A stretch of 30,410 bases of DNA, taken from contig JALUUZ010000476.1 of the NCBI GenBank assembly GCA_027021095.1, positions 1-30,410 of the forward strand, in the 5' to 3' direction. The position numbers and the translations under genes are program-made. Shown piece by piece: positions 6,218-14,199 of the stretch (the first letter of the stretch is position 1; each line of letters starts with the position of its first letter). Source of the stretch: Gammaproteobacteria bacterium. Its GTDB lineage: Bacteria; Pseudomonadota; Gammaproteobacteria; SZUA-21. The notes beneath the pieces are model-generated. The model was not told the origin of the DNA and ran no database searches. It saw nothing but the letters and a program-made list of their open reading frames with translations.

Positions 6218-6736
6218 CTGCCTGGTGCGTTCGAGGATATAGAAGCTGTAGGCAAACGGGTTATCGCTGTCGGCCTCATGGTGCTCTGAAAACCGGGTTT
6301 CCCATTGTTCGGCATCATACTGGGGAAACCAGCTGTCGCCGTCGAATTCGGCATCGATCCGGGTGAGATACAAACGGTCAGCCTGATCGATCAGCTGCTG
6401 GTAGAAGCTGGCCCCGCCGATCACCATCACTTCGTCGACCTCGCCGGCACAGGCCAGTGCCTCATCGAATGAGCCTGCCACGTCTGCATCGGCTCCGACG
6501 GTATAGCTGCTGTCCCGGCTGACAATGATGTTATGACGGTTTTTCAGCGGCCTGCTTCCGAAAGACTCGAAGGTCTTGCGCCCCATGATGACCGGTTTGC
6601 CCAGCGTGTTCTTTACAAACCAGCGCATGTCAGCCGGCAGCTTCCACGGCAGGCTGTTATTGGCACCGATCAGGTTGTTTCTGTCCATCGCCGCGATCAT
6701 CGAAATCACCGGCCGTTTCACCTTGTTTGTCACCAT
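6215..6736 (-). CDS. folA: Dihydrofolate reductase
   Basis: A 173-residue NADPH-dependent enzyme reducing dihydrofolate to tetrahydrofolate. The DHFR motifs are visible: IGANNSLPWKLPADMRWF (23-40) with the catalytic acid D36, KPVIMGRKTFES (47-58) and VIGGASFYQQ for the second nucleotide-binding region. The ATG at 6736 lies 4 bp after the thyA stop, so it is co-translated with thyA. The classic pairing is functional: ThyA produces dihydrofolate and FolA recycles it. The N-terminus has about nine more residues than E. coli FolA. The final codons run into a family A repeat that provides the TAG. Confidence 0.97.
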   Translation of the reverse strand: MVTNKVKRPVISMIAAMDRNNLIGANNSLPWKLPADMRWFVKNTLGKPVIMGRKTFESFGSRPLKNRHNIIVSRDSSYTVGADADVAGSFDEALACAGEVDEVMVIGGASFYQQLIDQADRLYLTRIDAEFDGDSWFPQYDAEQWETRFSEHHEADSDNPFAYSFYILERTRQ

Positions 6737-6740
6737 CGGT

Positions 6741-7535
6741 CTATACGGCGACCGGCGCCTTGATATGCGGGTGACACTGGTAGTCGACCAGTTCGAAGTC
6801 CTCGAACTTGAAATCGAAAATCGATCTTGGTTCGGGGCTGATTTTCATCTGTGGCAGCGGATAGGGCTGACGTTCCAGCTGCAGCCTGGCCTGTTCCAGG
6901 TGATTGGAATACAAATGCGCATCACCCAGCGTATGCACGAAATCTCCGGGGCGCAGACCTGTCACCTGTGCCATCATCATCGTCAGCAACGCATAGGAGG
7001 CGATATTGAACGGCACTCCAAGAAAGATATCCGCACTGCGCTGATACAACTGGCAGGACAGCCTGCCGTTGGCCACGTAAAACTGGAAAAAGGCATGGCA
7101 GGGAGGCAGGGCCATGTCATCGATTTCCGCAACGTTCCAGGCACTGACGATCAGCCTGCGTGAGTCCGGGTTTTTCCTGATCTGCTCGACCACCTCGCTG
7201 ATCTGGTCGATCGGCCTGCCGTCCTTACCCGGCCAGGCACGCCACTGCTTGCCATACACAGGACCAAGATCACCTTCGCTATCTGCCCATTCATCCCAGA
7301 TACTGACACCGTGTTCCTTCAGGTAACGGATATTGGTATCCCCTCGCAGAAACCACAACAGCTCATGAATAATCGAGCGCAAGTGCAGTTTTTTCGTCGT
7401 CACCAGCGGGAACCCCAAGGTCAGGTCGAAGCGCATCTGGTAGCCGAAAACACTCAAGGTCCCGGTCCCGGTCCGGTCTCCTTTTTGCACCCCGTGATCC
7501 AGCACATGTCGCATCAGGTTCAGATATTGTTTCAT
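6741..7535 (-). CDS. thyA: Thymidylate synthase
   Basis: At 264 residues it has exactly the length of E. coli ThyA. It methylates dUMP to dTMP with methylene-tetrahydrofolate. The active-site cysteine is C146 in ALPPCHAFFQ, the phosphate-binding arginines include PDSRRLIVSAWN, and QRSADIFLGVPFNIASYA carries the dUMP/folate contacts. The C-terminus ends in IKAPVAV, the conserved closing segment. It lies in the order lgt-thyA-folA, 21 bp after lgt and 5 bp before folA, consistent with one operon. Confidence 0.98.
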   Translation of the reverse strand: MKQYLNLMRHVLDHGVQKGDRTGTGTLSVFGYQMRFDLTLGFPLVTTKKLHLRSIIHELLWFLRGDTNIRYLKEHGVSIWDEWADSEGDLGPVYGKQWRAWPGKDGRPIDQISEVVEQIRKNPDSRRLIVSAWNVAEIDDMALPPCHAFFQFYVANGRLSCQLYQRSADIFLGVPFNIASYALLTMMMAQVTGLRPGDFVHTLGDAHLYSNHLEQARLQLERQPYPLPQMKISPEPRSIFDFKFEDFELVDYQCHPHIKAPVAV

Positions 7536-7556
7536 CGCCTATCTCTGTCTGCAGAA

Positions 7557-8396
7557 TCAAACACTGACAGCCTGCCTGCGGTAGGCAAGCCACAATAACA
7601 ACCCACCGATCAAAACCATCGGCACGGACAGCAGCTGCCCCTTGGTCAGCCAGCCGAAAGCGAAATACTTCCCGCCATCAGGCAGGCGGATAAACTCGAC
7701 CAGAAACCGGAACAGGCCATAGAACACAAGAAACACACCGGAAACAGCCATCGTCGGCCGCGGTTTCTTTGCAAAGAACCAGACGACAACAAACAGCACG
7801 ATCCCTTCGAGAAAAAACTCATACAGCTGCGACGGATGCAACGGCTTGGTGATCCCGTTGATATCACAGTATTTGCGCAAGTGATCGGTCACCGACAGGT
7901 TTTTGCATTTCAACATCATCCCCCATGGGAGATCTGTCGGCTTGCCCCAAAGCTCGCCGTTGATAAAATTGCCCAAGCGCCCAAGCCCGAGCCCCAACGG
8001 CGTCACCGGCGCAGCAAAATCAGTGATAGTGAACAAGCCGAACTTGTAACGCCGGGCAAACAGCCACAGCGCGACAACCACGCCGAGCAGTCCACCGTGA
8101 AACGACATACCGCCTTCCCAGATTCGAAATACTGAAAGCCAGTCAACCATCAACCTGTCGAAATTATAGAACAACACATAGCCCAACCGGCCGCCGATGA
8201 TCACGCCGAGCGCGCCATAAAATACCAGGTCGGCGATTTTTTCCGTGTTCCAGTCGTCTTTGTGCTGCGCGTGTTTTGCACGCTGCTGCAACAGCTTGAA
8301 GGCGATAATAAAGCCAGCCAGGTACATGATCCCGTACCAGTGCACAGGGAACTTCCAGACGTGAAACGCGACTTTGTCGATCTCGGGGTAAACCAT
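7557..8396 (-). CDS. lgt: Prolipoprotein diacylglyceryl transferase
   Basis: A 279-residue inner-membrane enzyme that moves diacylglycerol from phosphatidylglycerol to the lipobox cysteine of prelipoproteins. Diagnostic features are the signature GRLGNFINGELWG (139-151), the essential-region HGG (100-102) and seven hydrophobic spans. Length fits the family (E. coli 291). The ATG at 8396 is preceded by several overlapping ATGs out of frame and no strong ribosome site. It leads the lgt-thyA-folA operon. A TATAAT on the minus strand at 8451-8456 could be its -10 box, without a good -35. Confidence 0.97.
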   Translation of the reverse strand: MVYPEIDKVAFHVWKFPVHWYGIMYLAGFIIAFKLLQQRAKHAQHKDDWNTEKIADLVFYGALGVIIGGRLGYVLFYNFDRLMVDWLSVFRIWEGGMSFHGGLLGVVVALWLFARRYKFGLFTITDFAAPVTPLGLGLGRLGNFINGELWGKPTDLPWGMMLKCKNLSVTDHLRKYCDINGITKPLHPSQLYEFFLEGIVLFVVVWFFAKKPRPTMAVSGVFLVFYGLFRFLVEFIRLPDGGKYFAFGWLTKGQLLSVPMVLIGGLLLWLAYRRQAVSV

Positions 8397-8550
8397 CAGC
8401 GCATCATATCATGAACCGCAACATTCACGGCAGCCATCACCTTAGATTTCATTATAATAATTTTTGTTGTAGTCCGTGTCGGCATGCGGAAAACAGGCAC
8501 CGTGCACCCGCCAAAAATTCATTGAGATAATGCCTGTATAAAAATATTTT

Positions 8551-8575
8551 GAAGGGTGGTGAGAAATGCGGGCTA
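8551..8575. repeat. Family B right-end fragment, lgt/DUF255 divergent region
   Basis: GAAGGGTGGTGAGAAATGCG followed by GGCTA matches the right terminus of the full element, with CTAA next to the end. It sits between the divergent lgt and DUF255 genes, upstream of the promoter at 8601. Confidence 0.8.
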
Positions 8576-8600
8576 AGCCAGGGCTGCAGGCACAAACAAT

Positions 8601-8629
8601 TTGCCTGCATCCAACGAGTGGCGTATAGT
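8601..8629 (+). promoter_or_regulatory. Sigma-70-type promoter for the DUF255 gene
   Basis: TTGCCT (8601-8606), a 17-bp spacer and TATAGT (8624-8629). Transcription would begin near 8636, leaving a leader of about 33 nt before the ATG at 8669. Confidence 0.55.
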
Positions 8630-8668
8630 TGACTATTTTAGTATATTATTAAGCGTAAGCGGTGTCAG

Positions 8669-10768
8669 ATGACCAACCCTCAAAACCTGTTAGCTTCGGA
8701 GACCAGCCCGTACCTGCTTCAGCATGCCGACAACCCGGTAAACTGGCGGCCCTGGAACCGGCAGGCACTGGACGAATCACTGCAACAGGACAAACCGATA
8801 TTATTGTCGATCGGCTACTCGGCCTGTCATTGGTGTCATGTCATGGCCCATGAATCATTCGAAGACGAAGAAACCGCCGCGCTCATGAACAGGCTGTTCG
8901 TCAATATCAAGGTCGACCGCGAGGAACGCCCTGACCTGGACAAGATCTACCAGCAGGCCCACCAACTGCTGACCCAACGTCCCGGCGGCTGGCCGTTGAC
9001 GGTTTTCCTGATGCCCGAAGACCAGGTGCCGTTCTTTGCCGGCACCTATTTCCCGGACCGGCCACGCCACGGGATGCCTGATTTCAAAACAGTGTTGCAA
9101 CAGATCGCCGCTTATTACCGCGAACACAAAACTGAATTACAACGGCAGAACCAGTCACTGCTCGACGCAGTCGCAAGCTTGAAGCCCAAGCCGGATCAAC
9201 AACACGACGAACTGCCGATCCAGGCGCTCGATATCGCCAGGCGCGAACTCGAACAAAGCACCGACAAGCGTTACGGTGGTTTCGGCAAGGCACCGAAGTT
9301 CCCTCACCCCTACAGTATCGAACGCCTGCTGCGTCACTGGGCACACACCGGAGGCCGTGACCGGGCTGCACTGGAGACCGCCTGCCTGACACTGGACGCC
9401 ATGGCCAACGGCGGTGTGCATGATCAACTGGGCGGCGGTTTCTGCCGCTACTCGGTTGACGATTACTGGATGATACCGCACTTCGAAAAAATGCTGTATG
9501 ACAATGGCGCATTGCTTGGACTGTACAGCCAGGCCTGGCAGGCGACTGCCAATCCGCTGTACCGCCGCACCGCTGAGCTGATCGCAGACTGGACCCTGCG
9601 TGAGATGCAGGCTGCCGAAGGCGGCTACTACGCAAGCCTCGACGCAGACTCAGAAACCGATGAGGGAAAACACGAAGAAGGCGCGTTCTACCGCTGGACG
9701 GACACAGAGCTCAAGCAGTTGCTCGACCAAGACGAATTCTCCGTGTTCGCACTGCGCTTCGGTATCGACCGCAAGCCGAATTTCGAAGGCTACTGGTATC
9801 CGCATGTGTTCAGGTCGAAAACCGAGATCGCACGACAACTGGACTGCGAACCCGGCAGGCTCGAGACACTGCTGCAAAGCGCCATCAAAAAAGCATTCAA
9901 CGCCAGGGCACAACGCATCCGCCCAGGCCGCGACGAAAAAATACTCACTTCCTGGAATGCACTGATGATCAAGGGCATGGCGATCGCCGGACGGCTGTTC
10001 GACAGGGCCGATTACATCGACTCGGCTAAACAGGCGCTGGATTTCATCCGCACAAGACTGTGGCACGAGAATCGCCTGCTGGCCTGCTACAAAGACGGCC
10101 AGGCACGCCTGAACGCCTACCTGGACGACTATGCCTTCCTGATCGATGCCGGCCTGGAACTGCTGCAGGCCGAGTGGGACAGCACCGTGTTCGCATGGAT
10201 GGAACAACTGGCTGAAACACTGCTGGTGCAGTTCCATGACCAACGGCAGGGAGGGTTCTACTTTACCTCCACGGATCATGAACGCCTGTTCGACCGGCCG
10301 AAACCCCTCGCCGACGATGCCGTTCCTTCCGGCAACGGTGTCGCAGCCTGTGCGCTGGCACGGCTGGGACATTTGAATGGAGACCTCCGCTTCATCGACG
10401 CATGCAAGGACACACTGTACCTGGCACAGACTGCCTGCCGCAACTACGCTTCGGCCTACAACTCGCTGCTGCGTGCGCTGGAAGAATATCACTATGGCGT
10501 CGACATCCTCGTAGTGCGTGGCGACCGGCAACAGACCCGCCGATGGCAACAGGCAGCGACTGCACACTATCAGCCCAGACGGCTGGTGTTCTGTATCCCG
10601 GCAACGGCACAGCACCTGCCGGCACAACTGGCCGAAAAAAAAGCACTGCCCGGAGAAGCAGTCACCGCGTGGCTGTGCAGCGGCTCCCGCTGCCAACCGC
10701 CTGTGACTGACTTCGATGAGTTTAAAGAGCTATTGACTTCAACAGCACAGGATCAACAACCTGCCTGA
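8669..10768 (+). CDS. Thioredoxin-domain protein of the DUF255 / YyaL / SPATA20 family
   Basis: This 699-residue protein opens with the family signature NLLASETSPYLLQHADNPVN (6-25) and WRPW, then CHWCHVMAHESFED with C53 and C56 in a thioredoxin-like CxxC site. The first roughly 165 residues form the thioredoxin-like domain. The remainder resembles an (alpha/alpha)6 barrel like that of six-hairpin glycosidases, with YGGFGKAPKFPHP and GGGFCRYSVDDYWMIPHFEK as conserved stretches. No signal peptide is visible, so it is probably cytosolic. Its substrate is not established; names such as N-acylglucosamine epimerase-like reflect fold only. It is monocistronic, has its own promoter, and ends near a G-U-containing hairpin (10783-10808). 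Confidence 0.93.
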   Translation: MTNPQNLLASETSPYLLQHADNPVNWRPWNRQALDESLQQDKPILLSIGYSACHWCHVMAHESFEDEETAALMNRLFVNIKVDREERPDLDKIYQQAHQLLTQRPGGWPLTVFLMPEDQVPFFAGTYFPDRPRHGMPDFKTVLQQIAAYYREHKTELQRQNQSLLDAVASLKPKPDQQHDELPIQALDIARRELEQSTDKRYGGFGKAPKFPHPYSIERLLRHWAHTGGRDRAALETACLTLDAMANGGVHDQLGGGFCRYSVDDYWMIPHFEKMLYDNGALLGLYSQAWQATANPLYRRTAELIADWTLREMQAAEGGYYASLDADSETDEGKHEEGAFYRWTDTELKQLLDQDEFSVFALRFGIDRKPNFEGYWYPHVFRSKTEIARQLDCEPGRLETLLQSAIKKAFNARAQRIRPGRDEKILTSWNALMIKGMAIAGRLFDRADYIDSAKQALDFIRTRLWHENRLLACYKDGQARLNAYLDDYAFLIDAGLELLQAEWDSTVFAWMEQLAETLLVQFHDQRQGGFYFTSTDHERLFDRPKPLADDAVPSGNGVAACALARLGHLNGDLRFIDACKDTLYLAQTACRNYASAYNSLLRALEEYHYGVDILVVRGDRQQTRRWQQAATAHYQPRRLVFCIPATAQHLPAQLAEKKALPGEAVTAWLCSGSRCQPPVTDFDEFKELLTSTAQDQQPA

Positions 10769-10782
10769 AGAAGGAACGACGA

Positions 10783-10862
10783 CTGACGGCCTTTCTGCCT
10801 GCTGTCAGCCCGCATCGCTCACCACGCTCCTGCTGTGGACACACAATGGCGGGTAATGCGGG
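10783..10862. repeat. Hairpin and degenerate family B pair after the DUF255 gene
   Basis: CTGACGGC (10783-10790) pairs with GCTGTCAG (10801-10808) with one G-U pair, but no T tract follows. From 10808, CCCGCATCGCTCACCACG and, further on, AATGCGGGA form an inverted pair resembling two shortened family B ends. Confidence 0.5.
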
Positions 10863-10955
10863 ACAAGTCCTGAACAAGCCGGCCCTACAGATGCCGGGTA
10901 TTATCGGGTACAATAGCGCAGGCACGAAAAATTAGCAGACAGTCAGAAGGTAAGC

Positions 10956-11210
10956 ATGAAACACACTAGAGTCTCGATCGCAATCGGCCTGTTGCTGTTG
11001 CTGAACGCCTGTTCAAGCACCAACACGAAACAAGCCACCAGCCGCTGCAATATCCGGCCGGTGCATGGCTTTATGGACATGAAACGTTTCAAGAAACAAT
11101 GTGAAGCCATGCCTGAATGCCGCTATATTCCGGAAGACAAGGACTACTGCCCGCACGACCTGGCATGCCCGTTCGGCGGCGGCAGAGCGCCACGGTGCAA
11201 AAGCCGGTAG
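10956..11210 (+). CDS. Small cysteine-rich lipoprotein
   Basis: This 84-residue protein starts with a signal peptide ending in the lipobox LNAC, so C19 should be lipidated (by the Lgt encoded nearby) and the protein anchored in a membrane. The mature part has six more cysteines (31, 49, 55, 65, 71, 81), which could form three disulfides, and ends in a short Gly/Arg-rich tail. CAGAAGGTAAGC before the ATG is a good ribosome site. TACAAT at 10908-10913 may be a -10 box. I do not recognise the family. The next gene is convergent. Confidence 0.7.
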   Translation: MKHTRVSIAIGLLLLLNACSSTNTKQATSRCNIRPVHGFMDMKRFKKQCEAMPECRYIPEDKDYCPHDLACPFGGGRAPRCKSR

Positions 11211-11266
11211 TCCCGGAAACAGTCAGCAAAACAACTTCGGTGAACGCCGTTTAAAGTGGAGAAGGC

Positions 11267-11803
11267 TCAGGGTTGTACGCCATTCCGGGTCTGATGATGC
11301 AGCATGATCTTTTCCATCCTGCCAAGCTTCTGCTCGCGCTGCTTCAGCTTTTTCTCGAACGCATCGAGTTCCTGGAAAAAACCGTCGATCACCGACCGGG
11401 TGGTGGGGGTTGTGTCCGCAGGACCGCCGACTGAAGGATCCCTGTCAAAGTTGAACTCCTTGCTGTCGATATTGGCCATCTTGATCAAGCGCTGGGCCAC
11501 GGTATTCAAGTGCATGATTTCGCCCTTGACTTTACCCAATTGGGAAGACAGATGGTCGATTTTCTGCTCGTACTTTTTCTTGATTGCCAGAAATTCCTTG
11601 CGGTTGTGTGCCATACGGTCACTGAGTGTGACAGTCCGGCCTTCAGGCCCGCCATGCAGTTTTGTCGACAGATAATAACCGCCGTAAAAAATCGCCATCG
11701 AAAAACTCAGGATGCCGGCCATGGCAAACGCATAAAAACGGTTGTGCCCCATGCTCATGGACACCAAACCACGTCTGTCTTTTGAGAATAAAATAAACCG
11801 CAT
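11267..11803 (-). CDS. Membrane-anchored coiled-coil protein resembling the N-terminal half of an M23 peptidase, no peptidase domain
   Basis: This 178-residue protein has one membrane span (about 22-46), then heptad-rich coiled-coil segments (about 60-108 and 140-168). The start MRFILFSKDRRG and the block LNTVAQRLIKMANID...FNFDRDPSVGGP are what is seen ahead of the zinc peptidase domain in many gammaproteobacterial M23 (LytM-type) envelope proteins. Here translation stops at NGVQP before any HxxxD or HxH motif. The 150 bp beyond the stop encode no M23 sequence in that frame. It may be a truncated remnant or a stand-alone scaffold. A TATAAT on the minus strand (11813-11818) lies only 9 bp before the ATG. 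Confidence 0.7.
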   Translation of the reverse strand: MRFILFSKDRRGLVSMSMGHNRFYAFAMAGILSFSMAIFYGGYYLSTKLHGGPEGRTVTLSDRMAHNRKEFLAIKKKYEQKIDHLSSQLGKVKGEIMHLNTVAQRLIKMANIDSKEFNFDRDPSVGGPADTTPTTRSVIDGFFQELDAFEKKLKQREQKLGRMEKIMLHHQTRNGVQP

Positions 11804-11985
11804 AGGCCTGTTATTATAATCGATCGAGGTTTAAAGCAAAACCGTTAAGTACAGATTATAGTATAGATTAATTATTATACAATCCCTAAAAATCCAGCAC
11901 AAATATCGATAAAACAGAATATTCCAATTAACTTTTATTGTTTTCTGCTGTTTCCCGCCAGCCTATTTTAATCATTTTGTTAGGC

Positions 11986-12107
11986 TATACTCAAGAAAAA
12001 GTGGCGACAGCCCTTGCAGGTTCAGGGTGACCCGGGCCTTTCACGATGACGACCACAATTTCCATAAATTTATTACGGATCGCTGATTACGTCAGCGGAC
12101 CAGGTGA
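11986..12107 (+). promoter_or_regulatory. Candidate promoter and long leader of the CxxC/HxxC protein
   Basis: TATACT (11986-11991) is a good -10; no strong -35 is visible. A transcript from about 11998 would carry roughly 115 nt of leader. It ends in a 6-bp hairpin, CGCTGA-TTACG-TCAGCG (12081-12097), placed immediately before the ribosome site AGGTGA (12102-12107). The GC-rich part 12003-12045 may also fold but matches no riboswitch consensus I know. The AT-rich remainder of 11804-11985 shows no gene. Confidence 0.4.
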
Positions 12108-12113
12108 CGATCG

Positions 12114-12353
12114 TTGCGGTGTATCTATTGCCATAAACGGGTATTTGGCGGCGAAGGACTGACGGTTCCCGGGGTCGGGCCTGCGCATCAAAAATGCTTT
12201 CAGCTCGATGCGGCACTACGCCGCACCTTTCAAAGTCTCGATATCAGCGCGCTGAACGACAAAGAACTGACCGACCTGAAAGACCTGGTGCTGGCCGAAG
12301 TCAACGACCGTGAGCGCAGAAAGTCAGGAGGCAATGACATCGAGTTGTTCTAG
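12114..12353 (+). CDS. Small putative zinc-binding protein (CxxC...HxxC)
   Basis: This 79-residue frame has C3-x2-C6 and, after a glycine-rich hairpin, H25-x2-C28, a layout typical of a small treble-clef or LIM-like zinc site. The second half (38-72) is acidic/basic and predicted helical. It starts at a TTG; an in-frame stop at 12105 excludes a longer form, and AGGTGA sits 6 bp upstream. I do not recognise a named family. Its stop is only 5 bp from the convergent small basic gene. The role might be nucleic-acid or protein binding, but nothing in the sequence decides this. Confidence 0.6.
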   Translation: MRCIYCHKRVFGGEGLTVPGVGPAHQKCFQLDAALRRTFQSLDISALNDKELTDLKDLVLAEVNDRERRKSGGNDIELF

Positions 12354-12358
12354 GCAGC

Positions 12359-12502
12359 TCATTTGCCATATTTTTCCTTGTCAGAATCAAGGATTTCTTT
12401 TTTCAATGCTTTTTTCGCCTTTTGACGCTCACTGGACCTGGATTTCTGGTGCGCACCGCCCTTGCGCAGCAGCGCAATCACACCTCGCCTTTTTTTGATC
12501 AT
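12359..12502 (-). CDS. Very small basic protein, 47 residues, unknown function
   Basis: From the ATG at 12502 it reads MIKKRRGVIALLRKGGAHQK and continues with SRSSERQKAKKALKKEILDS. It is strongly basic throughout. A strong ribosome site (AGGGGG) lies 7 bp before this ATG, whereas the longer frame upstream is built from repeat sequence and has no such site. That supports a genuine short gene. The ALLRKGG.H..S motif resembles small uncharacterised proteobacterial proteins, but I cannot name a family. It converges on the zinc-site gene with a 5-bp gap. Confidence 0.5.
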   Translation of the reverse strand: MIKKRRGVIALLRKGGAHQKSRSSERQKAKKALKKEILDSDKEKYGK

Positions 12503-12544
12503 GGCATACCCCCTAAAGCGGCCTCTTACCTGTCGACCCGGCCT

Positions 12545-12632
12545 GCCTTGTTCGCCAGCGTTCGTCACGACGCGGCGCAAGGACGGATGCGTCGTACGCA
12601 CCAACACCACGACAAATCGAATGGTATCACAC
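12545..12632. repeat. Chimeric repeat: family B left arm joined to family A
   Basis: 12545-12585 matches the inner left arm of family B (TTCGTC..CG.GACG GCGCAAGG pattern). It runs directly into family A (GTCGTACGCACC and AAATCGAATGGTATCA, 12587-12632). The rest of the 12503-12820 gap shows no gene. Confidence 0.6.
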
Positions 12633-12820
12633 GATCATTGTTTGCACGCCGGCTCGCCGACCAGGCGAAAACCAGCCAAAGAGCGTGCCATCACACAAGA
12701 GAGAGTTGTGAATAATGCAGACCGGCAATCCTGCGCATTCTAGCAACCAACGATAAAATGTCAATATACAGGCATAGGCAATCATGATGATCCGGGGATG
12801 TGACTGGGCACCAGGCTGTC

Positions 12821-13762
12821 TTATTCCAGGTTGAAGTCCATACCAAACTGCTGTTTGAACTGCGCACTGAATTCCTCGTGCGTAAAACGATGGTTCTGGG
12901 TACCGTGGGTCTCGATCTTGAGTGCACCGATCAACGATGCGACCCTGCCGGTGATCTCCCAATCGAGATTGTTCAGCAACCCATAGATCAAACCAGCACG
13001 ATAGGCGTCACCACAACCTGTCGGGTCGACCACGCCTTTGGGCGTGGCGCACGGAATTTCATGACGCTTTTCCTCGGTGTAGATCACCGATCCTTCCGCG
13101 CCGCGGGTCACGATCACCGCATTGACCTGCTCTGCGATCTCATGTGGTGACAGGCCGGTACGTTCCTGCATCAACTGCGATTCATAGTCGTTCAACGTAA
13201 CCCAGCTTGCCTGTTCGATAAACAGCAGCAAGTCATCCTTGTTGAACATCGGCATCCCCTGGCCAGGATCGAAAATAAACGGCACACCCTGTTCGGCAAA
13301 CTGCTGTGCATGTTCGATCATTCCCTGGCGGCCGTCCGGGGAAACGATCCCCAGTGTCACGCCACCTGCTTCACTGACCTGGTTCAGGTGTGACTCGCCC
13401 ATCGCGCCCGGATGAAACGCTGTGATCTGGTTGTCGTCCAGGTCCGTGGTGATATAAGCCTGCGCGGTATACGTATTAGGCACATTGCGAATATGCGTGC
13501 AATCGATGCCGCATTTTTCCAGCCATTGCGCATAGGGCGCAAAATCCTCGCCCACCGTTCCCATCGGCTTCGGGTCGATACCGAGAAGCTTGAGGTTGTA
13601 GCAGATATTCCCGGCACAGCCACCAAATTCACGGCGCAGCTCCGGCACCATAAACGATACATTGATCATATGCACCTTGTCCGGCAGAATGTGATTCTTG
13701 AAGTGATCGGGAAACACCATGATATTGTCGTAGGCAAAAGAGCCACAAACCAGCGCTGTCAT
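12821..13762 (-). CDS. PfkB-family sugar/nucleoside kinase (adenosine-kinase-like)
   Basis: A 313-residue ribokinase-fold enzyme. PfkB signature 1 is seen in FGGCAGNICYNLKLLG (46-61) and signature 2 in DPTGCGDAYRAG (246-257), with D252 the expected catalytic base and GCGD forming the anion hole. The N-terminus MTALVCGSFAYDNIM is typical of the adenosine-kinase-like bacterial branch, but the substrate (adenosine, ribose or another sugar) cannot be read from the sequence. A good ribosome site (AAGAAGGAC) precedes the ATG. It is transcribed on its own, downstream of and in the same direction as dgkA, with a family B fragment between. Confidence 0.88.
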   Translation of the reverse strand: MTALVCGSFAYDNIMVFPDHFKNHILPDKVHMINVSFMVPELRREFGGCAGNICYNLKLLGIDPKPMGTVGEDFAPYAQWLEKCGIDCTHIRNVPNTYTAQAYITTDLDDNQITAFHPGAMGESHLNQVSEAGGVTLGIVSPDGRQGMIEHAQQFAEQGVPFIFDPGQGMPMFNKDDLLLFIEQASWVTLNDYESQLMQERTGLSPHEIAEQVNAVIVTRGAEGSVIYTEEKRHEIPCATPKGVVDPTGCGDAYRAGLIYGLLNNLDWEITGRVASLIGALKIETHGTQNHRFTHEEFSAQFKQQFGMDFNLE

Positions 13763-13820
13763 ATTTTTGTCCTTCTTTGCAATTAGTACCTGTGCAAAAA
13801 CAGGTTCAATGATATAAATT

Positions 13821-13843
13821 CAGTGGTGAAAAATGCGGGCTAG
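13821..13843. repeat. Family B end overlapping the dgkA stop codon
   Basis: CAGTGGTGAAAAATGCGGGC followed by TAG matches the family B terminus with its CTAG. Read on the minus strand, that TAG is the dgkA stop codon. Confidence 0.75.
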
Positions 13844-14199
13844 GCAAACAGCACCAGCGCCCAGACCAGGCCGCACAACAGGATGCTGACCAGCACCGCG
13901 GCAGATCCCATGTCCTTGGCACGTCCGGACAGTTCATGCAGCTCAGCCCCGAACCGGTCCACCACTGCCTCGATCGCCGAGTTGATCAGCTCGACGACCA
14001 GCACCAGCAACAGGCTGCCGATCAGCAACGCATACTCCACCGCGCTTTTGCCCAGCCACAACGCCACCGGCACCAACACCACCAGCGCAAACAATTCCTG
14101 CCGGAAAGCGGCCTCGTGGCGGAACGCGGCAGTCAACCCCTGCCACGAATATTTCGCCGCATAGAGAATCCGCGCCAGCCCTGTCCGCCCTGGCTTCAC
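13840..14199 (-). CDS. dgkA: Diacylglycerol kinase
   Basis: A 119-residue integral membrane enzyme phosphorylating diacylglycerol to phosphatidic acid. The family signature ELINSAIEAVVD (70-81) is intact, with E70 and E77 corresponding to the metal/catalytic glutamates, and AKDMGSAAVL follows. Three hydrophobic spans match E. coli DgkA (122 residues). The start is a GTG whose first base is the last base of the gcvPB TAG (TAGTG), so translation is coupled to gcvPB. This places dgkA as the last gene of the gcv transcript. Its own stop lies at a family B border. Confidence 0.95.
   Translation of the reverse strand: MKPGRTGLARILYAAKYSWQGLTAAFRHEAAFRQELFALVVLVPVALWLGKSAVEYALLIGSLLLVLVVELINSAIEAVVDRFGAELHELSGRAKDMGSAAVLVSILLCGLVWALVLFA

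Noticed and set aside
5932..6366. Frames of about 135-140 codons on both strands between apaH and folA
   Set aside because: They overlap each other and the folA 3' end, lack ribosome sites and match no family; the DNA carries repeat remnants instead.
9650..10696. A 348-codon minus-strand frame inside the DUF255 gene
   Set aside because: Mirror of the codon pattern of the real gene on plus; no family features and no start signals.
12003..12060. GC-rich leader segment considered as a c-di-GMP or other known riboswitch
   Set aside because: The conserved motifs of GEMM-type and other common riboswitches are not present; only a simple hairpin near the ribosome site is supported.
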